In this document: in pieces, positions 24,971-34,764 of the stretch
Position numbering within the stretch: the stretch's first letter is position 1
Layout of the letters: each line of letters starts with the position of its first letter
From: an uncultured bacterium
GTDB taxonomy: Bacteria > Desulfobacterota > BSN033 > UBA1163
NCBI GenBank assembly: GCA_938002255.1
Contig: CALLAL010000007.1
Location: 16,751 to 80,750 of the forward strand
Direction of reading: 5' to 3'
DNA length: 64,000 bases
Translations under genes and position numbers: made by a program
Notes under the pieces: generated by a model
Told to the model about the DNA's origin: nothing
What the model saw: the letters and a program-made list of their open reading frames with translations, nothing else
Databases searched by the model: none

Positions 24971-26867
24971 GGACACTCTACCGAAGCTTCTGAAAAAGAA
25001 GGCTGAAAAATATGGTGATCGAAAGATTGCCATGAGGGTAAAGGATCGTGGTATCTGGCAGTCCTTTACCTGGAGGGCCTATTACGAAAAAGTGAAATTT
25101 TTTTCATTGGGCCTCCTTTCTCTCGGCATGCAGAGGGGAGATAAGGTTTCCATCCTTGGAGAAAACAAACCCGAAATCTTCTGGGCAGAATTAGGCGTCC
25201 AGTCTATAGGTGGAACCATGGTCGGAATCTTTACCGATTGCACTCCTCCTGAGGTAAAATTCTATGTGACCGATTCAGATTCCACCTTTGTCATTGCCCA
25301 CGACCAGGAACAGGTGGACAAGCTCCTCCAGATCAAAGAGGACCTCCCTCTGGTTAAGAGAGTGATTTATTGGGATCCAAAGGGATTATGGAGCTATGAC
25401 GATCCGATTCTCATCAGTTTTAAGGAGATGCTCGACCTTGGCGTGCAGTATGAAAAAGAGCATCCTGGTCTATTTGAGGAAACCCTTGAAAACGGAAAAG
25501 GGGAGGAAATCGCCTTGATCTGCTATACCTCAGGAACCACCGGCTTGCCCAAAGGGGCCATGATTAGCCACAAGGGGCTTGTTGCCATTGCAAAAGCCTG
25601 GCGGGATGTCGATCGCTGGTCCGATCAGGATCGCTATGTCTCGTTCATTCCACCCGGTTGGATTGCTGAACAGGCGGTTGGAGTTGCAGGTCAACTCGTC
25701 TCCGGTATGGAAGTCCACTTCCCTGAAGAACCAGAAACGGTTCATGAAAATATCAGAGAAATTGGGCCGACCATTCTCTTTTTTGCCCCACGCCTCTGGG
25801 AGAATATCAACCGAATGATTCAGGCAAAGATCACCGATACAACCCCTTTGAGGCGATCTATCTATTACCTCCTTTTACCCCTGGGATATCGCACCGCCCA
25901 ACATCGTTCTCTCCGGAAGCAGGGCGGATGGATATTGAAAACCCTCTATTGGATTGCTCATATGGTTCTATTCCGGCCTCTAAAGGACCGGGTAGGGCTT
26001 TCCCGAATTCGATGCGCCTATACAGCAGGCAGTGCGGTAAGCCCGGACATCCTCAACTATTTTCAGGCGATCGGGGTCAACATCAAACAACTCTACGGTG
26101 GCTCAGAGCAGGGGTTGGTTACGATCCATCTCGATGGCCAGATTAAATACGAAACCTGCGGGCCTCCCATGCCAGGAGTGGAAGTCCGTCTTTCCCCGGA
26201 AGGAGAGATATTAGTCAGGGGAGAAAACATCTTCTCAGGATATTATAAAAATCCTGAAGCCACTCGGGAGAAGATCCGGGAGGGTTGGTATTACACAGGC
26301 GATTTTGGCTATATTGACGAAGATCGCCATCTCGTTGTCATCGATCGAATGGAGGATCTTAAGGCATTAAAGGGGGGACGAAAATTTTCGCCTCAATTCG
26401 CTGAGATAAGACTTAGATTCTGTCCTTATATCAAGGATGCCCTGGTAATCGGCGGCGAGGATAAGGATTATGTTACAGCCATCATCAATATCGATCTTGA
26501 CAATGTTGGTCGGTGGGCTGAAGCCCATCGTATTCCCTATACCACGTTCACCGATCTCTCTCAGAAACCCGAAGTGATTGATTTGATCAAAAGAGATATT
26601 CAGCGCATTAACAAATTCCTTCCCGAATGGTCCAGGATCAGAAAATTTGTCAACCTTCACAAAGAATTCGATGCGGATGAGGCAGAATTGACGCGTACCA
26701 GAAAATTGAGAAGAGCTTTTGTTGAAACCCGCTATAGCGATTTAATCGCCGCCCTCTACGGACAACAACGGGAATATCATGTGGAAGCCTCGGTCACCTA
26801 TCGGGATGGTCGAAAGGGGTTAATCCGAACTTCGATTCAGATTAACCCCGTGGAGGAAACTCCATGA
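24963..26867 (+). CDS. AMP-forming long-chain-type acyl-CoA ligase
   Basis: A 634-residue ANL-superfamily enzyme that activates a carboxylic acid to acyl-CoA via an acyl-adenylate. The P-loop is YTSGTTGLPKGAMISH, the A8-like motif is GWYYTGDFGYID, and YGGSEQG fills the A5 position. It resembles long-chain FACS proteins of the AMP-binding FadD15 group. The GTG start at 24963 overlaps livG, and the stop overlaps livH, so it is translated from inside the transporter operon. This placement suggests it activates the imported substrate. The C-terminal ~40 residues are outside the core. Confidence 0.9.
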   Translation: MTEDTLPKLLKKKAEKYGDRKIAMRVKDRGIWQSFTWRAYYEKVKFFSLGLLSLGMQRGDKVSILGENKPEIFWAELGVQSIGGTMVGIFTDCTPPEVKFYVTDSDSTFVIAHDQEQVDKLLQIKEDLPLVKRVIYWDPKGLWSYDDPILISFKEMLDLGVQYEKEHPGLFEETLENGKGEEIALICYTSGTTGLPKGAMISHKGLVAIAKAWRDVDRWSDQDRYVSFIPPGWIAEQAVGVAGQLVSGMEVHFPEEPETVHENIREIGPTILFFAPRLWENINRMIQAKITDTTPLRRSIYYLLLPLGYRTAQHRSLRKQGGWILKTLYWIAHMVLFRPLKDRVGLSRIRCAYTAGSAVSPDILNYFQAIGVNIKQLYGGSEQGLVTIHLDGQIKYETCGPPMPGVEVRLSPEGEILVRGENIFSGYYKNPEATREKIREGWYYTGDFGYIDEDRHLVVIDRMEDLKALKGGRKFSPQFAEIRLRFCPYIKDALVIGGEDKDYVTAIINIDLDNVGRWAEAHRIPYTTFTDLSQKPEVIDLIKRDIQRINKFLPEWSRIRKFVNLHKEFDADEAELTRTRKLRRAFVETRYSDLIAALYGQQREYHVEASVTYRDGRKGLIRTSIQINPVEETP

Positions 26868-27748
26868 AAGAATTTTTCCAGCTTGCCATACCCGGTTTGA
26901 TGGTCGGCAGTCTCTATGCCTTGGTGGCTGCTGCAATTGTTCTGGTCTATAAATCAACCCGAGTGGTCAGTCTGGCACATGGCCAATTATTAGCCTTCGG
27001 CGGCCTCTTCTTCTGGATCGGTCTTGTCGCTTTGGATTTACCTCTTCCCTTAAGCGTTCTCATGACGTTGGCTTGCTCTATCTGGATGGGTTGGCTGGTG
27101 GAACGGATCACGCTTCGACCCCTGATCGGACAGCCGTTAATCTCTGCTTTTTTAATGACCTTTGCCATCTTTATGGCCCTGGATGGTATCTTTCAACTCA
27201 TCCTGAAAGGAGAATCGAAAACCTATGCGACGCGACTGGCTCTGGGAGAATTGGACATTCTGGGGGTTCCGGTCCGGGTGGTGCAGTTGATCAGTTTTGG
27301 TGTGGTCCTGCTTGTTTTTCTCTCGTTGGCCCTCTTTTTTCGCCACACCAAAACAGGCCTTGGAATGCGGGCCACCGCAGAAGATCACCAACTCTCTCAG
27401 AGCACGGGGATTAATGTCAGAACAATCTTCTCCCTCATCTGGATCATTTCTGCCACGGTCGCTTCCATAGCGGGTATGGGGACCGCTTATGTTATGGACA
27501 TTCATTTTCCCCTTCCTTACATCGGCATCAAAGGATTAATCGTTGCCCTTTTTGGAGGATTAGATTCACTGACAGGAGCTCTTTTTGCGGGTCTGATTCT
27601 CGGTGTGCTCGAAAACCTGATTGCCGGTTACCTCGACCCTCTGGTGGGTGGGGGGTTGAAAGATGTAGCAGCTTATGCATTGCTTCTGATCATCTTGCTG
27701 GTGAAACCCTACGGTCTCTTCGGGTTGAAGAGAATCGAAAGAGTTTAA
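26864..27748 (+). CDS. livH: Branched-chain-type ABC transporter permease LivH
   Basis: A 294-residue inner-membrane permease with about eight hydrophobic segments. The start, LAIPGLMVGSLYALVAAAIVLVYKSTRVVSLAHGQ (shown here in parts: PGLMVGSLYALVA, VVSLAHGQLLAFGG), is classical LivH. GLGMRATAEDHQLSQSTGI is the cytoplasmic loop that meets the ATPase. ATG overlaps the ligase stop by 4 nt. It pairs with the LivM that follows. Confidence 0.9.
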   Translation: MKEFFQLAIPGLMVGSLYALVAAAIVLVYKSTRVVSLAHGQLLAFGGLFFWIGLVALDLPLPLSVLMTLACSIWMGWLVERITLRPLIGQPLISAFLMTFAIFMALDGIFQLILKGESKTYATRLALGELDILGVPVRVVQLISFGVVLLVFLSLALFFRHTKTGLGMRATAEDHQLSQSTGINVRTIFSLIWIISATVASIAGMGTAYVMDIHFPLPYIGIKGLIVALFGGLDSLTGALFAGLILGVLENLIAGYLDPLVGGGLKDVAAYALLLIILLVKPYGLFGLKRIERV

Positions 27749-27793
27749 AGGAGAAATTTCGATATTTGGACTTGGGATTGAAGGGGTTAAGGG

Positions 27794-28840
27794 ATGAGAC
27801 CTTGTGGGACATTTGATGAGCGATACAGCCAGGATATGGCAATTCTGAGAATCAAGAGACACTGGGCCGTCCTGATTGGCGCGCTCATTCTCCTCTATAC
27901 CTTTCCCCTTTATGGATCTTACTATTTTATCAGCCTGATCAACAGTCTCAGCATCACGATCATCATTGTCCTGGGACTCCAACTGGTCAGCGGCTACTGT
28001 GGCCAGATTTCCTTTGGGCAGGCTGCTTTCATGGCAGTGGGTGCTTATACGTCAGCCATCCTGACAGGGAAATTGGGAGTGTCGTTCTTTATAGCCCTCC
28101 CTCTTTCGGGAATGGTTTCGGGTTTAATCGGATTGGGCGGAGGAGCTCCTTCCCTTCGGATTAAGGGCTTTTACCTTGCCATGGCAACCATTGCCATCCA
28201 TTTTGTAGTGATGTGGCTGATCCTTCACCTCCAGATCACCGGAACGACCCAGGGACTTCACCCTCCTGCACCTCGAATGGCAGGGTTTGAATTCGATAGC
28301 GATGAAAAAATCTACTATATCATTGTCACGGTCATGCTCTTAATGACTTACGGAGCCCGGAATATAGTAAGGACCCGAGTGGGAAGGGCTTTTGTGGCCA
28401 TTCGGGACAATGACCTTGCAGCTGAAGTGATGGGGATCGAGCTCTACCGATACAAACTGCTCGCTTTTTTTATTTCCTGCTTCTATGCGGGCATTGCAGG
28501 GTCTCTGTGGGCTCACTGGATCCAGATGGTCCATCCTGAGCAATTTACCTTGCTTCATGCTTTGAACTATATCGGTATGCTCATTGTGGGAGGCGGAGGG
28601 AGTATTCCAGGCGTGTTCTTCGGCGTGCTTTTTCTTCGGTTACTCGATGAAGGGGTCATGTTCATCGCACCGATTTTATCATCCGTCTTTCCCTGGATTG
28701 GCATTCATCCCGCAGCTTCAATGAGCGTGTCTGTCTTTGGCATCGTTTTAATTCTCTTTCTGATTTTTGAGCCAAGGGGATTAGCCCATCGTTGGGAAAT
28801 CTTTAAAGCCTCTTATCGGCTTTACCCTTTTTCGCATTGA
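27794..28840 (+). CDS. livM: Branched-chain-type ABC transporter permease LivM
   Basis: A 348-residue permease with about nine hydrophobic segments and the LivM signatures GLQLVSGYCGQISFGQAAFM and RVGRAFVAIRDNDLAAEVMG. The ATG at 27794 follows a GGGGTTAAGGG stretch; an alternative ATG at 27836 (MAILRIKRHW) would remove 14 polar residues and is also reasonable. It lies 45 nt after livH. Confidence 0.88.
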   Translation: MRPCGTFDERYSQDMAILRIKRHWAVLIGALILLYTFPLYGSYYFISLINSLSITIIIVLGLQLVSGYCGQISFGQAAFMAVGAYTSAILTGKLGVSFFIALPLSGMVSGLIGLGGGAPSLRIKGFYLAMATIAIHFVVMWLILHLQITGTTQGLHPPAPRMAGFEFDSDEKIYYIIVTVMLLMTYGARNIVRTRVGRAFVAIRDNDLAAEVMGIELYRYKLLAFFISCFYAGIAGSLWAHWIQMVHPEQFTLLHALNYIGMLIVGGGGSIPGVFFGVLFLRLLDEGVMFIAPILSSVFPWIGIHPAASMSVSVFGIVLILFLIFEPRGLAHRWEIFKASYRLYPFSH

Positions 28841-28881
28841 TGTAATAAGGGGTTGGATAATGAAGATGATGAAAAGGTGGT

Positions 28882-28935
28882 TTGGTTCCAGGAACCAAGG
28901 ATTCAAGCCTACCCCAAATTGAAAGACTCGAATCC
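28882..28935. repeat. Nested palindromes before the substrate-binding protein gene
   Basis: The tight palindrome TTGGTTCC-A-GGAACCAA (28882-28898) is followed by the inverted pair GGATTCAAG (28899-28907) and CTCGAATCC (28927-28935). The first has too small a loop for a normal RNA hairpin and may be a protein site. The second resembles the arm sequence near 39.9 kb. Confidence 0.45.
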
Positions 28936-28983
28936 ATGGCACTTTAGATCTCTATAACCCTATTATGATGAAAGGAGGTTGTG

Positions 28984-30195
28984 ATGAAGATGAGAAAGAT
29001 ATCATTTGGAATCGTTGGTCTTGCTTTTCTTTTTGTGCTCAGTGTCATCCCTGGATACGCCCAGAAAGAGGTGACCTATCTAAGTCTGGCGGATTACACA
29101 GCTGCCATTGCAGGGCTTAATGTTCCGGCCGATATGGGCTGTGAAGATTATTTTAAGGAATTGAACGCAAAGGGAGGGGTGGATGGCGTCAAGATCAAAT
29201 TCATTGGGGTAGACACCAGGTACGATGTCGCCAGAGGGGTTTCAGCTTATAAGCGATACCGCACGGAACCAAAACTCTTAGTCGTCAATGCCATTGGCAC
29301 ACCGATCGGAAAAGCGGTTGCTCCCCTGGTAGCAAAAGATAAATTGATTACCCTTGTGCCTGGCGACGGGGAGTTTCAGGCCCATCTGGGAAGGGTCTTC
29401 ATCTGGGGGCCTGCCTATCAGGATTCCTTTGCAGCCACGATTGACTGGATCCTCTCGGACTGGAAAAAGAAAGGTAAAACCGGGGCCCCGAAGGTGGGCT
29501 ATATTTCCTGGGATAACCCCTATGGAAAGGAATTTCTCCGGGGAGGGAAAGAGTATGCGGAAAAGATGGGCGTATCGTTGGCTCCTCCTGAATTCTTTCC
29601 TCCGGGTTCGCTCGATCATTCCGTCTATCTCACCCGGCTGGCAAAAGCAGAGGTCAATTATATCTTTGTGGGTGGCGTTGACCCGACTCCCACCAATGTG
29701 ATTCGGGACGCTCATAAATTGGGCTTGACCAAAACCATCCAGTTTTTCTGCGACTACTGGGGCCCGACCTCTCTCGGCACACGCCTCCATCCAGAGGCCC
29801 TCGAAGGAGTGGTCATCGTCTCCTACTATCTACGCGGGGATGACGCAAGAAACCATCCTCTTGCAAATCTCTGGACAAAATACGGCCGTGGAAAAATAGA
29901 AGATATGAATGAAGTTTATACCATTGGAATGTCCTGGGCAATGACTTTCGAAGCCGCACTGAAGATGGCCTTAAAAGAGGTAGGCTATAAAAAACTGGAC
30001 GGCGAGGTCATCTATCAAACCTATCAAAAACTCACCGGCATCGAGCGAGCCGGACTTCAGGGGCCCTGTGCCTACAGTCCTACCTCGCGAAGAGGAAGCC
30101 TCGAGGTTAAGTTTTATCAGGTGAAAGCGGGAAAGGTCGTCTCTATATCCGATTGGATAAAGGCTCCTGATGCTGTGTCTCTGCATAAATTTTAA
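28984..30195 (+). CDS. Branched-chain-type ABC transporter substrate-binding protein
   Basis: A 403-residue periplasmic type-1 binding protein. The signal peptide ends near PGYAQ. Family segments are GVDTRYDVARGVSAYKRY, LVVNAIGTPIGKAVAPLVAKD, VGYISWDNPYGKEF and FVGGVDPTPTNVIRDAHKLG. It would define the substrate imported by LivHMGF of this cluster. AAAGGAGG sits 5 nt before the ATG at 28984. The ligand cannot be read; linkage to an acyl-CoA ligase favours a carboxylic acid over an amino acid (inference). Confidence 0.9.
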   Translation: MKMRKISFGIVGLAFLFVLSVIPGYAQKEVTYLSLADYTAAIAGLNVPADMGCEDYFKELNAKGGVDGVKIKFIGVDTRYDVARGVSAYKRYRTEPKLLVVNAIGTPIGKAVAPLVAKDKLITLVPGDGEFQAHLGRVFIWGPAYQDSFAATIDWILSDWKKKGKTGAPKVGYISWDNPYGKEFLRGGKEYAEKMGVSLAPPEFFPPGSLDHSVYLTRLAKAEVNYIFVGGVDPTPTNVIRDAHKLGLTKTIQFFCDYWGPTSLGTRLHPEALEGVVIVSYYLRGDDARNHPLANLWTKYGRGKIEDMNEVYTIGMSWAMTFEAALKMALKEVGYKKLDGEVIYQTYQKLTGIERAGLQGPCAYSPTSRRGSLEVKFYQVKAGKVVSISDWIKAPDAVSLHKF

Positions 30196-30215
30196 ACAGA
30201 AAGGAGGGAGGATCA

Positions 30216-30710
30216 ATGAACTCATTTAGAACGACAACAGTTGGTCTCAGTCTTTTCCTTTTAATTCTATCTTTGATCGCCTGCAGTACATTATTCCCAC
30301 CTCCCAAACCCAAAGTGACGGTGGCGGTCACTCCTGAAAAAGTGGAGTTAAAATTCCCCGATATCATGCGAGTGCCCATCGTCTTTACAGGAACAGGATG
30401 GACTCCAAAAGAGATGGTGGTGATCGATATGGTCCTGCCTCCGGGGGTAGAGATGAAAGGAGTTAAACCAGGAGAGGACGTAGGAATCGCTTTTGGACAG
30501 GCGGATGAGGCGGGCAATTTTAAGGCTGAAGTTCCTCCCACGGCAAAATTGAATACGATCTTTCGCGTGGGATGGACACCCATTCTGGCGCCGGACCCAA
30601 AGACACTCAACCCTATTCCTCCTGGAGTCTATACGATGAAAGCGAGTGGCGCTGACTCCGGTGCCGTGGCTACCACTACGTTGGAGTTTACAGCTCCTAT
30701 TAAAAAATAA
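30216..30710 (+). CDS. Small lipoprotein of unknown function in the Liv cluster
   Basis: A 164-residue predicted lipoprotein with lipobox LIACS at about 20-24. The mature part has no family I recognise: a beta-rich, proline-rich domain (VTVAVTPEKVELKF, PIVFTGTGWTPKEMVVIDMVLP, PPGVYTMKASG) that looks like a single immunoglobulin-like module. It starts 20 nt after the binding protein with AGGAGGGAGG before the ATG. Its position inside the transporter operon suggests an envelope accessory for substrate capture. Confidence 0.75.
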   Translation: MNSFRTTTVGLSLFLLILSLIACSTLFPPPKPKVTVAVTPEKVELKFPDIMRVPIVFTGTGWTPKEMVVIDMVLPPGVEMKGVKPGEDVGIAFGQADEAGNFKAEVPPTAKLNTIFRVGWTPILAPDPKTLNPIPPGVYTMKASGADSGAVATTTLEFTAPIKK

Positions 30711-30823
30711 CATTCAAAAGCTAAAGAATTGTCAGGTTGACTTAGTCTAAAAACATATTGAGTAATTTCTATCATTTGGGCTTTGTATTCCATCTAAGCT
30801 TTGTGATTTGAAATTAGCATCCA

Positions 30824-31618
30824 ATGCTCCGTCTCAACAATATCGAAGTCATCTATAGCGATGTCATTTTGGTCTTGAAGGGCGTCTCACTCGAGGTCCC
30901 CGATGGGAAGATCATCTCTCTACTGGGCGCCAATGGAGCGGGTAAAACAACCACCCTTAAAGCCGTTTCGGGTGTCCTTTATACAGAGCTGGGGGAAGTT
31001 ACAGACGGGAGCATCGAGTTTGATGGTGTAAGAATTGATGGGAAAGCCCCAGAAGAGATCGTCCAGATGGGGATTGTCCAGGTGATGGAGGGCCGCCGAC
31101 TGTTCGAACACCTGACGGTTGAGGAAAACCTCTGGGTAGGAGCTTATGCCCGGAAAGATAAGGAAGGCATCCCGAAAGACCTTGAGTTAGTTTACCATTA
31201 TTTCCCAAGGCTGAAGGACCTACGGAAACAGGTGAGCGGCTATCTCTCCGGTGGGGAGAGGCAGATGCTGGTGATGGGACGGGCTTTAATGTCCCACCCA
31301 AAGTTGATGCTCCTTGATGAACCCTCTCTTGGACTCAGCCCTCTCCTCGTCAGAGACATCTTTGAAGTGATCAAAAAGATTAACCGGGAGGAGAAGACTT
31401 CAATCCTGTTGGTCGAACAGAATGCCAAGATCGCTCTTTCAACATCAGAGTTTGGTTACATTATGGAGAACGGAAGGGTCGTGTTAGATGGTCCTTCCCC
31501 GAAACTGAAGGAGAATGAGGATATCAAGGAATTCTATCTCGGACTGAGCCAAGTTGGAAAAAGAAAGAGTTTCCGCGAGGTAAAACACTACCGGAGACGA
31601 AAGAGATGGCTGTCTTAA
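30824..31618 (+). CDS. livF: Branched-chain-type ABC transporter ATPase LivF
   Basis: A 264-residue ATPase. Walker A is GANGAGKTTTLK, the signature is YLSGGERQMLVMGRALM and Walker B is LMLLDEPSLGLSP; ILLVEQNAKIAL and FGYIMENGRVVLDG are LivF-specific. The last ~15 residues are strongly basic, beyond the usual length. It is the last gene of the first cluster and is 113 nt from the lipoprotein gene. Its final 4 nt overlap the convergent DUF35 gene. Confidence 0.9.
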   Translation: MLRLNNIEVIYSDVILVLKGVSLEVPDGKIISLLGANGAGKTTTLKAVSGVLYTELGEVTDGSIEFDGVRIDGKAPEEIVQMGIVQVMEGRRLFEHLTVEENLWVGAYARKDKEGIPKDLELVYHYFPRLKDLRKQVSGYLSGGERQMLVMGRALMSHPKLMLLDEPSLGLSPLLVRDIFEVIKKINREEKTSILLVEQNAKIALSTSEFGYIMENGRVVLDGPSPKLKENEDIKEFYLGLSQVGKRKSFREVKHYRRRKRWLS

Positions 31619-32052
31619 ACCGGCTCGAGCACAATGGTGATTTTGCCGTCGGGGAGGACGAACGGGGAGGCCTTCATCCTCATCCCAACCTTGATCTTTT
31701 TAATATCCATTTTGGGGATCCATCCCATGATTGGCAACCCCTTTCCTACTTCGATAATGCCGATGGGACAGGGTTCAAATTGAACGCTCGAAAAAGGCAT
31801 GAGAGGCTGACGGACCGCAAAATGTTCAGGAGGAACATGGATTCTCGTAAAGGTTAACAAATTCCCCTGGGTCGGAAGCTCTTTCCATTCCATCTCACTT
31901 TGCATGCAGGAAGAACAATCTGCCCTTGGAGGATAGTACTGCGTTCCGCAATGCTTGCAGACGGTGGAGGTGATCTTCCCGTTGGCTAAATCCTCTGCAA
32001 ACCGATTCACCTTGGTCTGGTTGATAAAAAGAGAAAAATTTTTAAACTCCAT
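31615..32052 (-). CDS. DUF35 / Zn-ribbon OB-fold acyl-CoA-associated protein
   Basis: A 145-residue partner protein of SCP-x-type thiolases. An N-terminal helix is followed by a rubredoxin-like zinc ribbon (CKHCGTQYYPPRADCSSC, about 33-50) and an OB fold (from about 60; GNLLTFTRIHVPPEHF). Such proteins bind acyl-CoA and bridge subunits in thiolase complexes. TCAGGAGGG before the ATG at 32052 fixes the start, 1 nt past the thiolase stop. It is the last gene of the second cluster. Confidence 0.9.
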   Translation of the reverse strand: MEFKNFSLFINQTKVNRFAEDLANGKITSTVCKHCGTQYYPPRADCSSCMQSEMEWKELPTQGNLLTFTRIHVPPEHFAVRQPLMPFSSVQFEPCPIGIIEVGKGLPIMGWIPKMDIKKIKVGMRMKASPFVLPDGKITIVLEPV

Positions 32053-32053
32053 C

Positions 32054-33211
32054 CTATTCCCTCCTGAAGATATGAACGAGTGAAATTTGACCGGATCCAC
32101 CTACATTATGGGTCAGGCCAATCTGCGCATTCTTTACCTGTCTTGGTCCTGCCTCTCCTCTTAACTGTTTCGATATTTCCACTGCCATAGAGACGCCTGT
32201 GGCTCCAAGGGGATGCCCTTTTGATTTCAATCCTCCATCCACATTGACCGGAATCCGGCCTCCGACATAGGTCTCCTTCGCCTCAATCAATCTCCCTCCC
32301 TCTCCTTTCTCACAGAACCCGAGGTCTTCATAGGCGACGATCTCTGCAATGGTGAAACAGTCGTGAACCGTTGCCACATTGATATCTGAAGGACCAATCC
32401 CTGCCATCTTGTAGGCGGCCTTAGCCGCCTCCCGGCTCGCTTCGAGGGAGGTCATCGATTTGCGGTCCCCCAACCTCATGGCATCTGTCGCACACCCCAA
32501 TCCGGCAAGCCAGACGGGTTTCTTCGACAGGGCTTTGGCTTTCTCTTCTGAGGCAAGCAGAACCGCTGCCGCTCCGTCCGTGATCAGACTGCAATCAAAG
32601 AGTTTAAGGGGATAGGCAACGGTGAATGAAGTCATCGCCTTTTCCAGGGTTACCTCTTTCTGCATCTGTGCATAAGGGTTAAGGCTTCCATAATAATGGT
32701 TTTTCACTGCCACCATAGCGAGTTGTTCCTCTGTGGTCCCATAAGCAGCCATGTGGGCATTTGCAATCATCGCATAATAACCTGGAAAGGTCGTTCCAAA
32801 GGGATATTCCCAGATAGCATCCCCTGCACGGCCCATGATCTCAGTGGCCACACTCGTGGGGACCTCTGTCATCTTTTCTACCCCTACCACCAGAACGATG
32901 TCTGCGAGACCCGAAACAATATTCATCCATCCTGTTCTCAAAGCAACGCTTCCTGTGGCACAAGCTCCTTCGACCCGGAAATTAGGTTTGGGATAAAAAC
33001 CGATATAATCGTGAACCTGGGCAGAAGGTTGAATACCGAAAGAAAACTCGTCTCCAGCGACACCGGTCACCATACTATCTACTTCTTTTAGAGAAAGACC
33101 CGCATCATCGAGACAGGCCTTTACCGCCTCAAAGATCAATTCACGAAGTGAAGCGTCCGATCTGATACCAAACTTCCCATGTCCGATTCCAACAATGGCT
33201 ACTTTTTTCAT
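32054..33211 (-). CDS. SCP-x-type thiolase
   Basis: A 385-residue thiolase-fold enzyme. The nucleophilic Cys lies in VEGACATGSVALR and the conserved His in SKGHPLGATGVSM. At the C-terminus the usual CxG loop is replaced by HNVGGSGQIS, as in SCP-x and archaeal acetoacetyl-CoA thiolase types. It cleaves or forms beta-ketoacyl-CoA, probably in a complex with the DUF35 protein encoded 1 nt downstream. It supplies the thiolysis step for acids activated by the neighbouring ligases (inference). Confidence 0.9.
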   Translation of the reverse strand: MKKVAIVGIGHGKFGIRSDASLRELIFEAVKACLDDAGLSLKEVDSMVTGVAGDEFSFGIQPSAQVHDYIGFYPKPNFRVEGACATGSVALRTGWMNIVSGLADIVLVVGVEKMTEVPTSVATEIMGRAGDAIWEYPFGTTFPGYYAMIANAHMAAYGTTEEQLAMVAVKNHYYGSLNPYAQMQKEVTLEKAMTSFTVAYPLKLFDCSLITDGAAAVLLASEEKAKALSKKPVWLAGLGCATDAMRLGDRKSMTSLEASREAAKAAYKMAGIGPSDINVATVHDCFTIAEIVAYEDLGFCEKGEGGRLIEAKETYVGGRIPVNVDGGLKSKGHPLGATGVSMAVEISKQLRGEAGPRQVKNAQIGLTHNVGGSGQISLVHIFRRE

Positions 33212-33246
33212 CTTTCATCTACCCTCTCTATTGCTTCTGCGTTAGG

Positions 33247-34755
33247 TTATTTTCCGTACAACTCTTTCACCTTTGGCCGGTCAATCGAGCCATCTTCTTT
33301 TTTGGGCAGGGTTTCGACAAACTGAACATATCCGGGTTTCTTGTATCGAGCAATCTTTCCCCCAACAAAATCGATCAATTCTTTATCCGTCAATTTGGCA
33401 TTCGGTTTTAAGACGCAAACCGCCTTAATCCCTTCACCGAACTTGGGATCCGGAACACCTATCACAGAGACTTCTTCAATGGCTGGATGTTCGAGAATGA
33501 CTTTTTCCACCTCGACGGGATAGACATTCTCACCGCCGGGTTTGATCAACTCCTTTTCTGCCTTTCTTCCTGCAAACCAGAGATAGCCCTCCTCATCCAT
33601 ACGGCCTGAATCGCCCGTGTGATGCCATCCTTCTCGAAAGGTGTGGCGGGTCAAATCTTCCTCGCCCCAGTATCCATGGAAAACCAGAGGTCCCCGAACC
33701 AGGATCTCCCCCACTTTTCCTGTCTCAACCTCCTTGTCAAATTCATCAACGATCTTCATCTCCACAAGAGGACCCGGCTTGCCAGCACATCCCGCTTTCT
33801 CTTTATTCGAACAGACGCTGGTCAATCCCATAGTCTCTGTCTGACCATAGACCAACCAGAACTGACCATAGCCAAGGCTTTCAAACCTCTTGATCGTCTC
33901 CTGCAAGTCAATGCCCAGAACATGCTTCAGGGGCGAGAGGGTGAACCCTCCTTTTGCCTGTTCGTCGAGTAACTGAAGCAGAATGGGAGGAAAATCGCCA
34001 ATCAGAGTGATTCTTTCCTGATCAATCATCTTCCCTGCGGTCAAGGGATCAAACTTAGGAATCATCACATTCCTTCCACCCACATGCATGATTACCAGGG
34101 CGCCAAAAATCCCCGCAATATGAAAAAGAGGGAGAATGTTGAGATACGCATCTTCTTGCGTGAGTCCCATGATGGCGATATTTTGAATGGTGCAGAAGAT
34201 AAGATTATGATGACTGATGATGGCTCCACGAGGTTTCCCCTGGACTGCAGCGGTATGCATGATGATATAGGGGGCCTCTCCATCGACCTCCACCGGAGAG
34301 GCTGCAGGACTGTCTAAGAGGGAAGCAAAAGGGGTATAACGACCTCCTCCATTTCCGAAGGTCACAAATTCTCTTAAAAAAGGACAGGTCGGCAAAAGAT
34401 CATCAATCATCTTTTCAAAATCGGGATCGACCACCATCATAACAGGTTCAGTGTTTGTGAGATTGTATCTGATCTCATCAGCGGAGAGCCTGAAGTTGAT
34501 GGGCACCATGATGGCCCCTGAAGCAGCGATCGCCCCTATGAGGGGGAAAAAATAGGCATGGTTTTTGGCTAATACCCCTATCCGATCGCCTTTCTTAATT
34601 CCTTGGCTCTGCAGCCATCCCGAAACCCGATTCACTTGATCAAAAAGAGTCCCATATGTAACTTTTTCGCCATCCGACTGAACGGCGATTCTGTTTTTAT
34701 AAAGGGTTGAATTTCTTTTGTATAGGTCGTAAATCGTAAAACTTCGCACTCTCAT
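33247..34755 (-). CDS. AMP-forming acyl-CoA ligase with atypical P-loop
   Basis: A 502-residue ANL ligase. The P-loop region reads MHTAAVQGKPRGAIISH instead of the usual TSGTTGxPKG, a variant found in a subset of acyl-CoA ligases. LVYGQTETMGLTSVC, GWHHTGDSGRMDEEGYLWFAGRK and PKKEDGSIDRPKVKE (catalytic Lys region; here the final lysine motif is altered) complete the core. It lies 9 nt downstream of a second ligase gene. The variant loop may alter kinetics; activity is not certain from sequence. Confidence 0.85.
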   Translation of the reverse strand: MRVRSFTIYDLYKRNSTLYKNRIAVQSDGEKVTYGTLFDQVNRVSGWLQSQGIKKGDRIGVLAKNHAYFFPLIGAIAASGAIMVPINFRLSADEIRYNLTNTEPVMMVVDPDFEKMIDDLLPTCPFLREFVTFGNGGGRYTPFASLLDSPAASPVEVDGEAPYIIMHTAAVQGKPRGAIISHHNLIFCTIQNIAIMGLTQEDAYLNILPLFHIAGIFGALVIMHVGGRNVMIPKFDPLTAGKMIDQERITLIGDFPPILLQLLDEQAKGGFTLSPLKHVLGIDLQETIKRFESLGYGQFWLVYGQTETMGLTSVCSNKEKAGCAGKPGPLVEMKIVDEFDKEVETGKVGEILVRGPLVFHGYWGEEDLTRHTFREGWHHTGDSGRMDEEGYLWFAGRKAEKELIKPGGENVYPVEVEKVILEHPAIEEVSVIGVPDPKFGEGIKAVCVLKPNAKLTDKELIDFVGGKIARYKKPGYVQFVETLPKKEDGSIDRPKVKELYGK

Positions 34756-34764
34756 AATCTCCCC